The notes beneath the pieces were generated by a model, which saw only the letters and a list, made by a program, of their open reading frames with translations, was not told the DNA's origin and searched no databases. Of a stretch of 64,000 nucleotides of DNA, positions 38,201 to 57,583 are shown piece after piece (position 1 is the stretch's first letter; each line of letters starts with the position of its first letter). This DNA comes from Litomosoides sigmodontis (lineage: Eukaryota; Nematoda; Chromadorea; Rhabditida; Onchocercidae): contig OY718808.1 of NCBI GenBank assembly GCA_963070105.1, positions 2,158,238 through 2,222,237 of the forward strand, written 5' to 3'. A program made the position numbers and the translations under genes.

Positions 38201-39680
38201 AGGCATAATGTATTTGTACATTGGTGCACTGATGATTGTGGTACAAGGTAATTAGTAATAAATATGCATTTTTGACGAATTTGAACGTAGCAGAGAGGAG
38301 TTAGTGATAATGCTGAAATTGAATGGAGCAGCAAATACCAATTTGAACCACCGATAATTTGAACTTTGTAGGATTCAAACGCGAAACAATTCATTCACTT
38401 TTCAAATTTTATTTTGTTAACTTCCCTTCCTTTCATAAAATTATCTCACTCTTTCTCTTTGATATAAAAAATATGAAAAGTGTTAAAAATTGCTTAGCAT
38501 ATACGAATTGATGCGATAGCAATATTTTTTCCACTACTAAAATTCATTTCAATTTCAATTTTCGTTCATTAAACTTTCAAATATTTTATGAATTTTTTTT
38601 TTGCACGAAACAATTAAATTGCACAGGATTGATTCGTCTAATCCCAAATAATAAGCAACACCTAACAGCTATATATGGTATTTCATTGACCACACCAGCG
38701 TACATCATTATCGGTTGCAGTAGTGGTGCAGGAGGATTCTTTGCTGGCTTAGCGCTTTACGCAATCGGTAAAATGCTTATTTTTTTTTTGAAATTTTACA
38801 GTTTAACATTAGAGTTGATTTGTAACTGTTGTGGAATTTCAATTTCTTTTTTTTTCCCATCTGTAGCATGAAAAATTTTATTGTGAAAAAATTTTGTTTT
38901 TCTTTTTAGTAGTTTTATTTGTAGATATCTAAGAACTTTATTGCTAAAAATTATTTGCATATCAATTCCAACAGCATAAGCAAATGAGCTGTATATGAAG
39001 TATGACATTTCAAATAGGTTTTAAAGTTGGTGGTAAAAGCAGCAGAAGGTGATCGTTGTAGCGAGTAGGAGTGAAGTAATTCATTCGTGATGAGATGTTT
39101 GGATGAGGTGGTCGATGAATCACGGAAGGATCTTTGATCCCCATGGATAATTGAATATATTAATATGTAATTCAATTATACGTATACATATATACATTAT
39201 ATAGGTGTGCAGAGAGTGATTAACAAACTGGTCCGGAATATTTTAGAATTGAAAAATGAGTAATTAAAATGGAAGCAGGAATTTACATTCAATGAGGAAG
39301 AGGCAGCATGCTCAAACATGGCAAGCTCAGACCGGAAAGATCAAAGCATTACAATTTTCAGCATCAAGCGTTGTTGTCCCATGTATGACGTCATGCATAA
39401 CAAATCAAGCAACAGATGATGTCAAAGGTGTTACAATTGGTGTATTTCGATGTCTGGGTGCTTTAGCTCGAGCTTTTGGCCCACTTTTTGCATCTACAGG
39501 TATTTATTTACTACTGATGAATTAAAGTAATCTGCAATTTTAAAAGTTTCAATTTCTGATTTAGTATTTTGGCTGCTTGGTCCAACAGTATGCTATATCA
39601 GCGGAGGAGTTTTCCTAATCATCCCGGTCCTTATGCTACGATACTTTCCATCATCAACAAATGCGATAAAGGAAGACTGA
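35260..39680 (+). CDS. Major facilitator superfamily transporter, MFSD10-like, complete
   Basis: Eleven exons join in phase: 35260-35382, 35840-35936, 36102-36229, 36484-36618, 36923-37129, 37398-37488, 37734-37845, 38192-38247, 38627-38767, 39362-39499 and 39565-39680. They give 447 residues. The first membrane helix is LLIFVILVLELLAFTSILPL. The MFS motif A, GALSDVCGRKPVLL, lies at about residues 94-107 between helices 2 and 3. Other marks are SRAVGGLSKASVS, GFLIGPTIGVY and the MFSD10-type segment YSGLEFTLSFLTHTRFNY followed by KQQG. MFSD10 (TETRAN) is an organic-anion exporter related to tetracycline exporters; the nematode substrate is unknown. The exon 5 donor was set at CTT/GTAAAT; an in-phase alternative is AGA/GTTCGT 12 nt earlier. 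An AATAAA at 39943 may be the polyadenylation signal. Confidence 0.88.
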
Positions 39681-41385
39681 CCGGTGCAACACTGTCGCAT
39701 AACCAACTGCTTCATATGATAGCTCTTGAAACTTCAACATATTCGTCATGTGTATCGCTTTATCGATGTTCACATAAAGCTGGCAATTTGTGCTTCAAAT
39801 TTTTGGCAAATATTAAATTCTATAAAAATTTAGTCTGATATTTATTGCTGGGGTTGAATCACATGTGGAAGTGTAATTTAACGAATATTTTCAACTGCAA
39901 CACCGAAAGAATTTAATTGAAAATGTTTGATAAGCATGTGAGAATAAAAAACAAACTGAGCAAAGTTACATGAATTGTACCAAAATATTCTTGATTTTCA
40001 TCCTCAGATAAATCAATTTAGATAAATCACTAATGAGATAAATTACTAATGACGACAGATAAATCACTAATGTTAAATTCAATATCAATGAAATCTCAAA
40101 TATCATTTGTACTGAAAGGAAGAAAGCACAAAAAAAAGAAATGAAAGGATAAGAAGTTTAAGCATACAATTTTTTTGCAAATCAAAGTTGATATTGCAAT
40201 CAGAAGTCACTAACAGTTTACTCAAAATTGTTGGTTATTTCGTCTTCTACTGCATCAAAATAATTTAGTGATTTTTACCTGTATGATTTAATTTGTAAGC
40301 TTTCAAGTTATTGTCCTCTGTGAATATTGAACTTAGTGTAAGTTGACCAACAGGTGTCGATTCAAACACGCTGAATAAGTAAAATTATTCTTGCACTACT
40401 CACAACTGTTGAGCTTCTCACGGGTGAGAATACTTTCATGTTTTTTTCAAATCCGATAAATACGAGAAATTTTCAAAAAAAAAAACTAATTGAACAAATT
40501 AACTTTATAGTATTTTTTTTGTGGCCAGGAATGCCAGAAATAAGTTAAGCAAATTATGGCCATTCGTGAGATTTCGTGTCAAATAGCAAATACTCCCACC
40601 ATGAGGTAGTATTCACAAAATCTACTGGATGATGAGTTTAAACAAAATTAAGTGAAATGAAATAGTGCAAAAGTGTTGGCGGTGCTTTGAATACATTATT
40701 TCTCATCATGCAGTACAACAGCTAAAATGGAATTATTAATAGCAAAATTTGAGGACCATATTGAACCAAAAACTATTAAGCAATGCAATTTGCGCCACCA
40801 CTTCCGCTGCTAGCTGTTAATAGTAACAATCCTTTGATTGTTAATAATAGAAATAACTTATTGCCAAATTTTTTTGTAATTTCCATTAATCAATAATTAT
40901 TTATTTCATAACTGTCTCTTGAATTTCACAGAAATGCAACGTTCAGAACTCAGAACTTTGTGGCAAACATACGCCTGAACACTGCTTTTTTTTGACAACA
41001 CATTTGATCCTCGTAATGATTGTGAAATTCAACACAGATAGATTCTACAAATAAATCAACATTTCACTGGGAGATTTCAAAAAGGAAAACTCAATTTTCA
41101 TATATTTATCAGAAAAGGTATTGATGAGTGCCTATTCTTCAATTAATGATTATTTCCCTCGTTTCCAACAAAAATACAACGCTGATTGATAGCATAAGTT
41201 ACATCGTTGCACATGAGCATAGCAAAATTTATCAGAAAAACTGCGCCACCACTTACCGAAATAGTTCTTCAGCTTTTTCGCTAAATTTCTGCCGAGAATT
41301 ATCATTTAAGTGAGAAGAGCGGCTCGGCCTTTCTCCTTTTTTTTTCTCTTTGTGCCTATTCGGCAAGAAAAAAAGAGCAAAAAAC
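39681..41385. other. Intergenic, with a decayed zinc-finger fragment
   Basis: Apart from the zinc-finger remnant at 40345-40430, I see no coding sequence. The string GCGCCACCACTT occurs at about 40793 and 41245 with similar surroundings, suggesting an old local duplication. Confidence 0.5.
40345..40430 (-). pseudogene. Decayed C2H2 zinc-finger copy
   Basis: The minus-strand translation reads TREKLNSCE, stop, CKNNFTYSACLNRHLLV. This aligns with the linker and third finger of the C2H2 gene at 41790-42381 (TGERPYSCGQCNRNFSSLSNLNRHLFSH). The in-frame stop falls between the two zinc-binding cysteines and the final histidine is lost. The DNA is also similar, for example AACAGGTGTC, TTCAAA and CACAACTGT in the same order. 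It is a dead paralogous fragment about 1.5 kb from the intact gene. Confidence 0.72.
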
Positions 41386-41607
41386 ATGTTGAACGCAGTC
41401 AGACAACTCTACAAAAGGACCGAAACATTCACTGAAATGTTAGGTTCAAATATTGCAATCAAAAGTGACGCATTCCTCACTGCAAATAAATCATTTCAAG
41501 AAGCACAAATGAATTTAAATGAACTCCTCGTCCGAGCACACTTCAATTCAGCATCAGCACTTAGTCTCAACTTTGAAATGATTTTAGATACACCAAAAGT
41601 TAATTGA
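41386..41607 (+). CDS. Small open frame, doubtful
   Basis: A 73-codon frame with a helical, amphipathic translation (MLNAVRQLYKRTETFTEML, NKSFQEAQMNLNELLVRAHF). The composition is more coding-like than neighbouring frames. No splice acceptor or family resemblance supports it, and it is convergent with the zinc-finger gene. It could be a small gene, a last exon or chance. Confidence 0.25.
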   Translation: MLNAVRQLYKRTETFTEMLGSNIAIKSDAFLTANKSFQEAQMNLNELLVRAHFNSASALSLNFEMILDTPKVN

Positions 41608-41789
41608 ATAACACTTCTAACGATGAAGTAAGTGACAAAAGTAAAGAATGAACAGGAAAAGAAAAAGTGTAGGAATTTCATTAATACGAAACTCACTGGA
41701 ATTTGAATTTAAAACGAACAGTTAGAAATTTGAGGGTTTGTCAGCGTTGAAATTTTCAAATTACTATTTTGTATGGGAAAATCTTCCCG

Positions 41790-42381
41790 TCACATCAAAG
41801 ACTTGTAGCTTCTGCCAATGTGACTGAACAGGTGTCTGTTCAAATTCGATAAGGAAGAGAAATTTCTGTTGCACTGTCCACAACTGTACGGCCTTTCACC
41901 GGTATGTGACCTGATGTGAATGTTGAGACCTAATGAAGAACCTAAAGTCTTCCGGCACTGCCCACAGCTATACTGCTTTTTATCGGTGTGAATCCTCATG
42001 TGTGCCTTGAGTGACGATGAGGAAGCGAAAATTTCCATGCACCTGGCGCATTTGTGCAGCTCTTTTAGAATTGATAAGTTCCGCACTTCCTCACGCATTT
42101 TTAACACCGAAAAATCCTTGCGTTCTGCTTCTTCCATTTTGGCTTTCTGAAATTTCAAAAAAATTCGATTCCATTACGCATGAAAATGTTGACACCTCGA
42201 AATATTCATTTTCAACATATTGTTTTTTTTTTTTCTCTCAACCTCTTGTGAAAACGATCGAATTTGGGACGTTTAGTTTTTGAAAGAAAAGAATAAATAA
42301 ATGTTTAATTATGCTCACTAATTGTTTACTCACTTTTTGCGCCGGTGAATGCAAAAGTTCAGTTTGCGCAGTTTGTGCTTT
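41790..42381 (-). CDS. C2H2 zinc-finger protein with three fingers, 5' end uncertain
   Basis: Two minus-strand exons are clear: 42334-42381 (phase 0) and 41790-42146 (stop included). They give 134 residues. A short N-terminal helix rich in Lys, Glu and Ala (KAKMEEAERKDFSVLKMREE) precedes three fingers: CARCMEIFASSSSLKAHMRIH, CGQCRKTLGSSLGLNIHIRSH and CGQCNRNFSSLSNLNRHLFSH. All four zinc ligands are present in each finger. Only the second linker (TGERPYS) is canonical; the first is TDKKQYS. Such arrays usually bind DNA. The start is uncertain: an in-frame ATG exists at 42429 if 42382-42429 is coding, otherwise the start is in an unseen upstream exon. The two acceptors share similar context (ATTTCAG/AAAGC), hinting at exon duplication. 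Confidence 0.72.
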
Positions 42382-42907
42382 CTGAAATAGCAAACGTGTC
42401 ATTAAGCGTGGGAAGTTGGAAAATTTCATTTCAGAATACTATAATTTTATATTCCTTAAACGTTTAAAATGAACCTGCAGTATTGTGAATGTTCGACTGG
42501 AAAAAGAAAAGGAGTGAAAAGCATGTGAAATACATTTCGATGGATGTGATTTCTTGCTGTTCTGGAAAAATACTAAAGTATAGCAATGCGCTCACTGACT
42601 GGCTTTCCGATAGCTACGTGAGGTCGAACGTTACCTCACACAATTCATTTACGTTTTTACGATTTTACGATGAAATCGAAACAGTACGGTTGTTGCAGAA
42701 GCTGAGTTTTTTTTTTTTTTACTTGCATATATGGAAAGTATGTATAGCCTTTGGTCCCTTTAAACCTACTCAACATAATTTATGCAAAATAATTGGTGCA
42801 ATCGAGAAAACAAACGAAAGTATCAGTTATTGAGTATCAAATCTGGAATGGTATTGAGTATTGAATTTGTGTATCAAATAAAGTATCAATAAATAAATCA
42901 GTCAAAA

Positions 42908-42943
42908 TTTGATACTCAATAAGGGAAGATATTGAGTATCAAA
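42908..42943. repeat. Perfect 14-bp inverted repeat (hairpin)
   Basis: TTTGATACTCAATA and its exact reverse complement TATTGAGTATCAAA flank an 8-nt loop. More copies of the half-site lie just to the left, at about 42831-42895. Confidence 0.9.
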
Positions 42944-43287
42944 GCTAGCATGCTAGAAAACTCAAAATAAGATTAAACAGGTGATGACCACCATTTGTCC
43001 TGACGTCAATTAACAACGTAATTCGCCACAACTACACCTCCCCTTGCTCTTCCGGTCAATGCCGCCACCGTACACGGGGCAATCAGCCCTTTTGTGTGCT
43101 TCCTCTCATTTAACGCTTAATCCTTTTGTCGCATAATATAGCAACCATCCATAATTTCATCACCAAATGCAAATTCCTTTACCTACTTAGACCGAGCTTT
43201 ACTTCGACAATCGAGCTCTGATGGAATCAGGATGAGTTGTGGTTCTTTGTTCAAGCACTGGAAGCGTGCTTGATCGTTCTGTTCGTT

Positions 43288-43407
43288 CATCAAGAAGCAC
43301 CGGACCATCCTCATCAAGAAGCACCGGACCATCCTCATCAAGAAGCACCGGACCATCCTCATCAAGAAGCACCGGACCATCCTCATCAAGAAGCACCGGA
43401 CCATCCT
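43288..43407. repeat. 24-bp minisatellite, 5 copies
   Basis: Five exact units of CATCAAGAAGCACCGGACCATCCT form an array. The period of 24 keeps all frames open, giving DEDGPVLL repeats on the minus strand and SSRSTGP-type repeats on the plus strand. A minus-strand frame spans 43199-43453, but I see no splice support for it. Confidence 0.96.
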
Positions 43408-43584
43408 CAACCTCATCGTTAATTACTTTACTCACTGTAACCATCATCATCACGCTCCCCTGCTTTCAGCGTCCACTGCAAACCCGTTTGCTTACCCGTT
43501 CGTCGGTTGATGTTCGAGTTGTTTTCATTTCAATCCTTCCAACAAACAAACAGTTCAAATTTTTGCAGTGAATCCACAAGGCAT

Positions 43585-43592
<8 letters not shown>

Positions 43593-43619
<27 letters not shown>
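43593..43619. repeat. (GA)n microsatellite
   Basis: About 13 GA units. Confidence 0.95.
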
Positions 43620-43623
<4 letters not shown>

Positions 43624-44252
43624 AAGGATTTTTCACTAAATGAGTGTTGCAGCAGCAATTCTCACATTTCTCACTTTAATGCTATCAAAGCGAACATTTT
43701 GCAAAATTTAATAATTCAAATTTCCATCGATTAATGCTCGTTACCTTTACTTTAAACCTATCACTCTCATCCAGCAAGATTTCGGTTGACAATGACCAAC
43801 CACTAAGTAGCCATCAATCACTATGAAAATATGTTGCTCAAATAAATTCATTATTTCTGCTTATTTTTGCGCAGTCTTAGAAAGCTTGCTAATGTGCGAT
43901 AAAGCTAATGGCTAGAGATGCATCTACAGGTAAGTTGTTAAGCGTTCTGTATTTTGATGAGAATTAGATATCTCATAGAATTGAATAAATTGGAAATTAT
44001 GACGTCGTATATGTTTGCAATTAATTTATGAAAATTTCACCTGTAGTGTCTTAGATCTAAGACTTCCGACTGCCTTCTAAACACTCTTTTTTGTTGTCAA
44101 ACAATTACTTAATTTACTTTAAAGCTATAGATGAAGCATTATCAATTTTGCTAACGAAGAGCTTCTGCTGTAGCACACTTTAAAATGATTTTTTATGTAT
44201 TTTATTTTTTGGTTAAATCAACATGGACAGAAAATCATCAAAGCATTTCCAT

Positions 44253-46913
44253 TTAGGCATAGGAATTGATTGATGGAAATTTTAATGTTTCTGATGGTCG
44301 TAGTCCTTCCATTAATTTGTATGCTCGATCAAGCGGAAATCTGGGATCAAATTTGGGCAGCGTGCCAAACAACTGATAACTGCCATCATTTCGAGGCTCT
44401 CTTAAAAAACCATTTCTGGTCCACTGTCCTGTCCTATCTCTGAGCCATTTTTTATCAATTTTCATTTCATGCTTTGAACTTTCCGACATTCTATGCTCAC
44501 CATACCGCTCCTGCGATGATTTTTCGTCTTTTCCGCTCATTGATTGAAATCCATTTTTGTGATAGATGGGATTTGTTCGACCGCTGGAAAATGGACTTCC
44601 ACGAAGCGGTGGTAGCGATTGATGATCTATCACTGCCGAAAATATCTTTCGAAAATGTGACATGTCGAATACTGGAAATGTTGCAATTTCATCCTGAAAT
44701 TCAAGCACCTAAACAATTTCTAAATTTCATAGTTGATAAGTTATTAGACCATTAGAGATGATGACACCTCAGGCTTAGGTTGTCAAATTTCTTTCAGAAA
44801 GAAAATGATGAAAGTTTTTGATTTGAGGCAAAAAAAAATGTCCTACTAATCCAGAATTTGCACGCATCAATTATTGCAATTTAATTTCAATGATTTTGTT
44901 TACCAATAAAAAAAACATTCGTTAAAAGTGGTTTTTTTTTTTGCTTTGGAGGATTGGAAGAGATGAGAGAAAGATGATGAATGTTGAGAAATGAGGACAG
45001 TTGAAAGGGAAAGGGAAGAGAAGGGCAAAAAAAACCTGTAATAGAGAAGAGAAGAGGAGCTATTGCAATTCATAAGATTTTTATGTTTCCATAGAAATTC
45101 TCATTCATTTAAATTTCAATTTAATTAATTTAATAATCAGAAACGTACACAAATATGGATGAAAACAATTAATTTCATTTGCAAAATAATCTACGAGCGA
45201 CTGACTAACTAAGCTAGCTAACTAACTAAACTAGCTAACTAACTAAACTAAGCTGGCTAACTAACTGAACTAGCTAACTAACTAAACTAGCTGACTAAAC
45301 TACCTGTGCTTGCTTAAACATATTGTTAGCTAGTCGACGTACAGCTTCATATTCTAATTGCGTGCACTTTCGAGCATTTTCACTTTCTTTCCATACATTC
45401 TTACTGTATAAATCATTAATTGTTTGTGAAGAATTCGTTTTACTGGAATTTTTCAACTGATCCTAAAATTGTTCATTAATTTTACAACAATTTCAATTTC
45501 ATTTTTTCACAAATAAAATTGAAGTGTGCATGAGTGAAAGAAAAAATGTCAAGTAAATTCGCTAATTTCAAAATTTCTTTCCATTCAGTGAACCAAGTAT
45601 TTGTACTATGTGGTAAATTTTGGATTTTTTTTTCTGAATCAATAAAAGTTTCAATTAGCGAAAAATATGAAGTAAATTTGAGCAAACTTTTAAAAAATTT
45701 TTTTTCACAAATACATATGGTAATTTTTGATTGAAATTGAACGAATGTAGGCCAAGAGGGAAGAGCTTTTTCATTCGCTCAGATTGAAATTAAAAATGAT
45801 TAATGAAATTTATACTTTATAATAAAAGAAATAAATTAGCAATGAAGAAAGTATGTTCCTGAAATTGCTCGTGCATTCCTCTAGCATTTGATCGCCAATT
45901 GTTTTTGGGTTTATTGCCTTTTAAACTGCCTTGTTGCCCCGGTGTTCTATCATCGATTAAATCTGAAAATATTTTCAAAATCTAAAATTTAAAATTTTCA
46001 TTTCACGACAATAGCATGCATATTTGCATTTTAACATTGAAATGCCCAATCGTCGCATAATTTAATAGTATCAAGAAATTTCACTGAAAAATTTTTGAAA
46101 TTATTTATAGGTAATGAAGTTTAATTTACCAAATTTCAACAATAAATACCGTATGAGAATGAAAATTTTGGCTTCTGGTCAGATGAAGAAGGCGTTTCAT
46201 AAATGTATTCAAAATGTTGACCATAGTGTTTGTACGGTTGTTGCCAATGAACTGCTTCGTCTTTTGTATTTGCAAAAAGAAAATTTTGTAAATTTCAATA
46301 AGAGTTTGAAATTTTAACATGAATGAAATTTCCTTCCTTAGAAAAAAATACATATATTTTTTATTTTATGTATATGTATTTTATAAATTACAAATATATT
46401 TTAATATATATTTATAATATATATGTACAATGTAAGACTTAGAATAACTTACTAATTTCATTGAATGCTGCGGCAAGTAGGAGAGAATTGAAATAAAAGA
46501 TAAAACGGGAAAGCGAACATCGAAGCATCACTGTTCGTTTTTAAACTTTGAACTCTCGTTTAATCGTTCAAAGCAAGACAATTCATAAACAAGTGTAATG
46601 ACGCACTGGGACAACTGATTGTCTAAAATTTTTACAACAATTGAAAGCAACAAATATTGCAAAAATTTCAAATTATTTCATTCATTCATTTCAAATGTTT
46701 TAATGCAATTTATGATTTTCGATAATTTTTTTTCCAAAAAAAGGAAAAATCAAAGACATTAGCATCAATTACGGAAATGCGAGGAATCAAAAGCAATGTG
46801 ATGATTGTCTGGTCAATTTCTACCGAAAACTTTTCGTCTTTAATTAGAAGTGATGGTTTCGGGTAATTGTGATTAGCAAAATTGATAAATTCACTGACAC
46901 AATTCAAATCTTT
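44253..46913 (-). CDS. Exons of an unrecognised gene; the exon chain is incomplete
   Basis: The last two exons are solid: 45304-45462 and 44253-44708 (stop included) join in phase 0 and encode a hydrophilic protein ending ETLKFPSINSYA. It includes WKESENARKCTQLEYEAVRR and LRDRTGQWTRNGFLREPRND. Further upstream, exon 46150-46260 (DEAVHWQQPYKHYGQHFEYI) joins in phase to an exon starting at 45962 (LIDDRTPGQQGSLKG). Another candidate is 46773-46913 (NCVSEFINFANHNYPKP). The second exon has no GT donor before its stop, and the 46773 exon does not match the phase of 46150-46260, so links between the three blocks are unproven. They may be one gene with an unusual intron, or two. No family is recognised. 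Confidence 0.5.
45195..45302. repeat. Degenerate ACTAACTAAACTAGCT tandem repeat
   Basis: About six imperfect units made from ACTA and GCTA blocks. It sits directly against the splice donor of the exon ending at 45304, so it is in the intron. Confidence 0.9.
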
Positions 46914-47619
46914 CTGAATTTTGTGAAATTATGAGATGAAAGTGAACGTAGGAAAATGGATTAATTATCTAATTATGGTTTTAATATTCAGAATTCCTAA
47001 TTGTTACTGTATCCTACTGCGCATTAAGCATACAATGAAGAAATCAATAGCAGAAAACCATTGAAAATAATGATTAGCATTTCAACTTAGGAGAAAAAAA
47101 AAGCGATTGCAATTTAATTTTAAAGGATAGTGATAAAATTTAGAATTAGTGCAAATTACAACACAGCTAAATTCACCCAAAAAACAATTTATTAATTGTC
47201 AACAGTGAATATTGCACTTACTTGCTTAAATGTAAAAATACAGCAGAGCACGTACACGTGTAAAATAAAATGAAACTTGAAAAACGTGGAATTGTTGCTA
47301 AATTGCATTAGACATGCTAAGTGGAGTGAAATGAAAACTTGAAATTGTAATGAAGTGGAGTGTAAAATGACTTTAGCCTAGTTAGTCATGAATGTTGACC
47401 CATAATTTATGGATTTTACAACGAAATAGATAGTTGAAGTAAAAGTGACAAATTAACAGAAACAATAATTATAACAATTTTTTCATGATGCGTGTGTGTC
47501 ACATCTACAAGTGATTTGCTGTACAGTGGAGAAATGAAAAGGTGGAAAAAAAAGCCACAAAATTAGAAATTGTGAATTAATTTGCGTGAAAAATTTGAAA
47601 ATTATTCACTTAAAATAAC

Positions 47620-47790
47620 AAGTTTCAACTTATTTTAATAATTAGCTTTACAGTAATTTCACAAGTTTCAACTTATTTTAATAGTTAGCTTTACAGTAAT
47701 TTCACAAGTTTCGACTTATTTTAATAGTTAGCCTTACAGTAATTTCACAGGTTTCAACTTATTTTAATAGTTAGCTTTAGAGTAATTTTT
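47620..47790. repeat. 43-bp tandem repeat, about 4 copies
   Basis: The unit AAGTTTCAACTTATTTTAAT followed by AGTTAGCTTTACAGTAATTTCAC is repeated four times with a few substitutions; the last copy is truncated. Confidence 0.94.
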
Positions 47791-47848
47791 GGAAAAAAAG
47801 AATTCATTGAAATTTTTTCACAATTCGTCCTTAACATTTTGATCATCC

Positions 47849-47968
47849 ATGATGGATGCTTTTTTAAGAGGAAATCATTTAGGAAGTGTTTCGCTCCTCA
47901 CTGATCCTCCACCAATCTATTTCGAAAACTTCCCATCTCATGAACAGAAAATAGTGAATTGTGTACGT
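47849..47968 (+). other. Possible isolated coding exon
   Basis: From ATG 47849 the frame reads MMDAFLRGNHLGSVSLLT, then DPPPIYFENFPSHEQKIVNC before a GTACGT donor near 47968. The composition looks coding, but no in-phase continuation or trans-splice acceptor was found. Confidence 0.18.
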
Positions 47969-48935
47969 GTTTCCAGAAGCGTTTACAATTGATGACGCTG
48001 AAATTAATTAATTGATAATTAATTCATTCAGGTAGGAAATTTAAAAGGATAAAATATAAAATCTGAGGTTGCTATTAGAGTGGAATTTTTAAATAGATAT
48101 TTTGATAATTATTAGTTACTCTCTAGGCTCCATTTTACACTACAAAAATTTTTTTAAACTCTAAATCTTTCAAAAAAAAAATTTACTTTATTCTTATATA
48201 CATACTTACATATATTTTATATTTCAAATCTATGTTTGCTTTTTAAATCAAAAGTAAAATTCACATGATTTTCCATCTTTGCCTATATTTTAGTCTAGCT
48301 TAAATCTAACAAGTGTGCACACCATTCCATTACAACTTAATTCATAACCGGAAATTCAAAATTCAAAGAGATAAATCCAGAGTGCTACAGATAGAAAAGG
48401 TATACCTTGTAGTAAAGCACTGAATATTATCAACAAAATATACCAAACTAAAAAATGCATTTTGATTTCCATTTGAATTTTGAAATACGTATGCAGAAAA
48501 TCAACCTGTTGCTATCGCAAACGGAATAAAGTATTGTAATAATCTAGGACAACTGATGGCTGTCAACAGTGTGAAGGTAGTAAATTTAAAATTTTAATGT
48601 TCGAACATCACTTTTAACAATTGCTCAACGAATGTTGTGCGTTAATTTTTATTTCAAACACAACCTCATTCATCGCTCAAATTTTGTATTCGATTTTTTT
48701 CGCTCTCTCTCTCTGTCTCTCTGTGTATGTGTGCATGTCGTCTTGATTTTCCTCATTTTAACATCAAGCAAAAAATTTCAACATGTTAACATGTATATTT
48801 TGATCGTACGTATGATTCTCTAGCCAAAATTGACCACTGGACAAAATTAAAATTCCTAACAATGTCCACTTTAATAACCACAGCGATATTTGTTAAAGTA
48901 TTGAACGACATTCGTAAACTTAGCTACGTGTTGTG

Positions 48936-48939
<4 letters not shown>

Positions 48940-48971
<32 letters not shown>
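48940..48971. repeat. (GA)n microsatellite
   Basis: About 16 GA units. Confidence 0.95.
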
Positions 48972-48974
<3 letters not shown>

Positions 48975-50203
48975 CGATCACGTTGTGTCATGCAATTGCT
49001 AATGCATGAAAGCTTGCTTATTGTGGAATCGTTGAATTGTTAATTCAACGATCGAACTCAACCCACCTGATATTAGCAATCATTAACGTGTTGTTTGTTT
49101 ATTAACGTATTGTTTCAACGTGACATCTATTGTATTGCATTCACAATCAATTAGCATTCCGAGTATAATTTATTTACAATCTTCTTTGAAGATGGAATAA
49201 CTTAAAGTCAATCCTTCCATTTAGTTAAAATGAAGACGAAAGTTTCGATCACAGTTTCGACATAAATAGCAAAATCTAATTATTTTAATTCAATTAGATT
49301 AAAAAGCTAAAATCAGTATGATAAGCATAGGAATAGGAGTAATGTTAACAAAAGCTTCACTATAAATTCCAATTCTAGAAAGATTAAAAGAAATTTATTT
49401 CTTAACAAAGTAAAAAAGAAAGGATGAAAATAGTGAAGCCAAAAGCTAATATTCTTTCGTTGCAAAAGAAAATCTAACATGGAAATATTGTTTAGTCTCA
49501 TAATTTATGCAAAAACATCCTTCTTTCATAAGTTAAGCAAAAAATTCGTCTGAAAAAAAGTGTGAGAAACAGATTTTTGACAGAAAAAGAAAAGGGAAAA
49601 AATGATATGAAAGTAGAAAATATTAACATATAAATGAGAAATACTTTTCATTATATCGTTACAAATATGCTATTTTTAAAAGTATATATTTACTTTGTTA
49701 AATTGCTTTGCGTGAAAAATGGATGATAGTATGACGGCAACTTCATTAAATAGGCAGAGGGAGAGAGAGAGAGATACCAAGATAATCCAATCATTTAAGA
49801 ATTGTTGAATTTCGAATCTGAATTAAACCTTGTGAATCGATGGAAAAGAATACTTTGATTTCACATTTGAAAAATGACAATCCATCATTTCTCAAGGTTT
49901 AAAAGTCGTTCCATTCAAAATGAAACAATGATTTTATTGTAATTGATAGATTGTTAGTAATTCGACAAAAAAAAATCTACGAAATCACGCATTTAATCAG
50001 ATATCACAGTGCATAATACGAAATGTATAAGTAAAGTGATAAATAAATTTCGCAAGAGATCAATTTTTGATAATATTAAAGTAAAATTAATAACAACATT
50101 AAGTCCATCACAACTTCAATAATTAAAGATGAATCCTAATGTCAGTCATCATCTGTTCAAGTTCTGGAAATCTGCTCCAATCGAATTAAATCCAAATTTG
50201 CTG

Positions 50204-57583
<7,380 letters not shown>

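Larger units (their letters stand above)
42430..44252. other. Intergenic stretch with repeats and a perfect hairpin
   Basis: No supported gene. Holds the TTGAGTATCAAA motif cluster (42830-42943), the 24-bp minisatellite (43288-43407) and a GA repeat (43593-43619). The 114-codon plus-strand frame at 42489-42833 contains a poly-T run and looks non-coding. Confidence 0.5.
46914..50203. other. Non-coding stretch upstream of the 44-47 kb gene and downstream of egl-9
   Basis: Contains a 43-bp tandem repeat, a GA repeat and AT-rich sequence. The only coding-like piece is a possible plus-strand first exon at 47849-47968. Confidence 0.5.

Noticed and set aside
42489..42833. 114-residue plus-strand frame
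   Set aside because: Includes a poly-T tract, has no acceptor or family, and overlaps repeat motifs.
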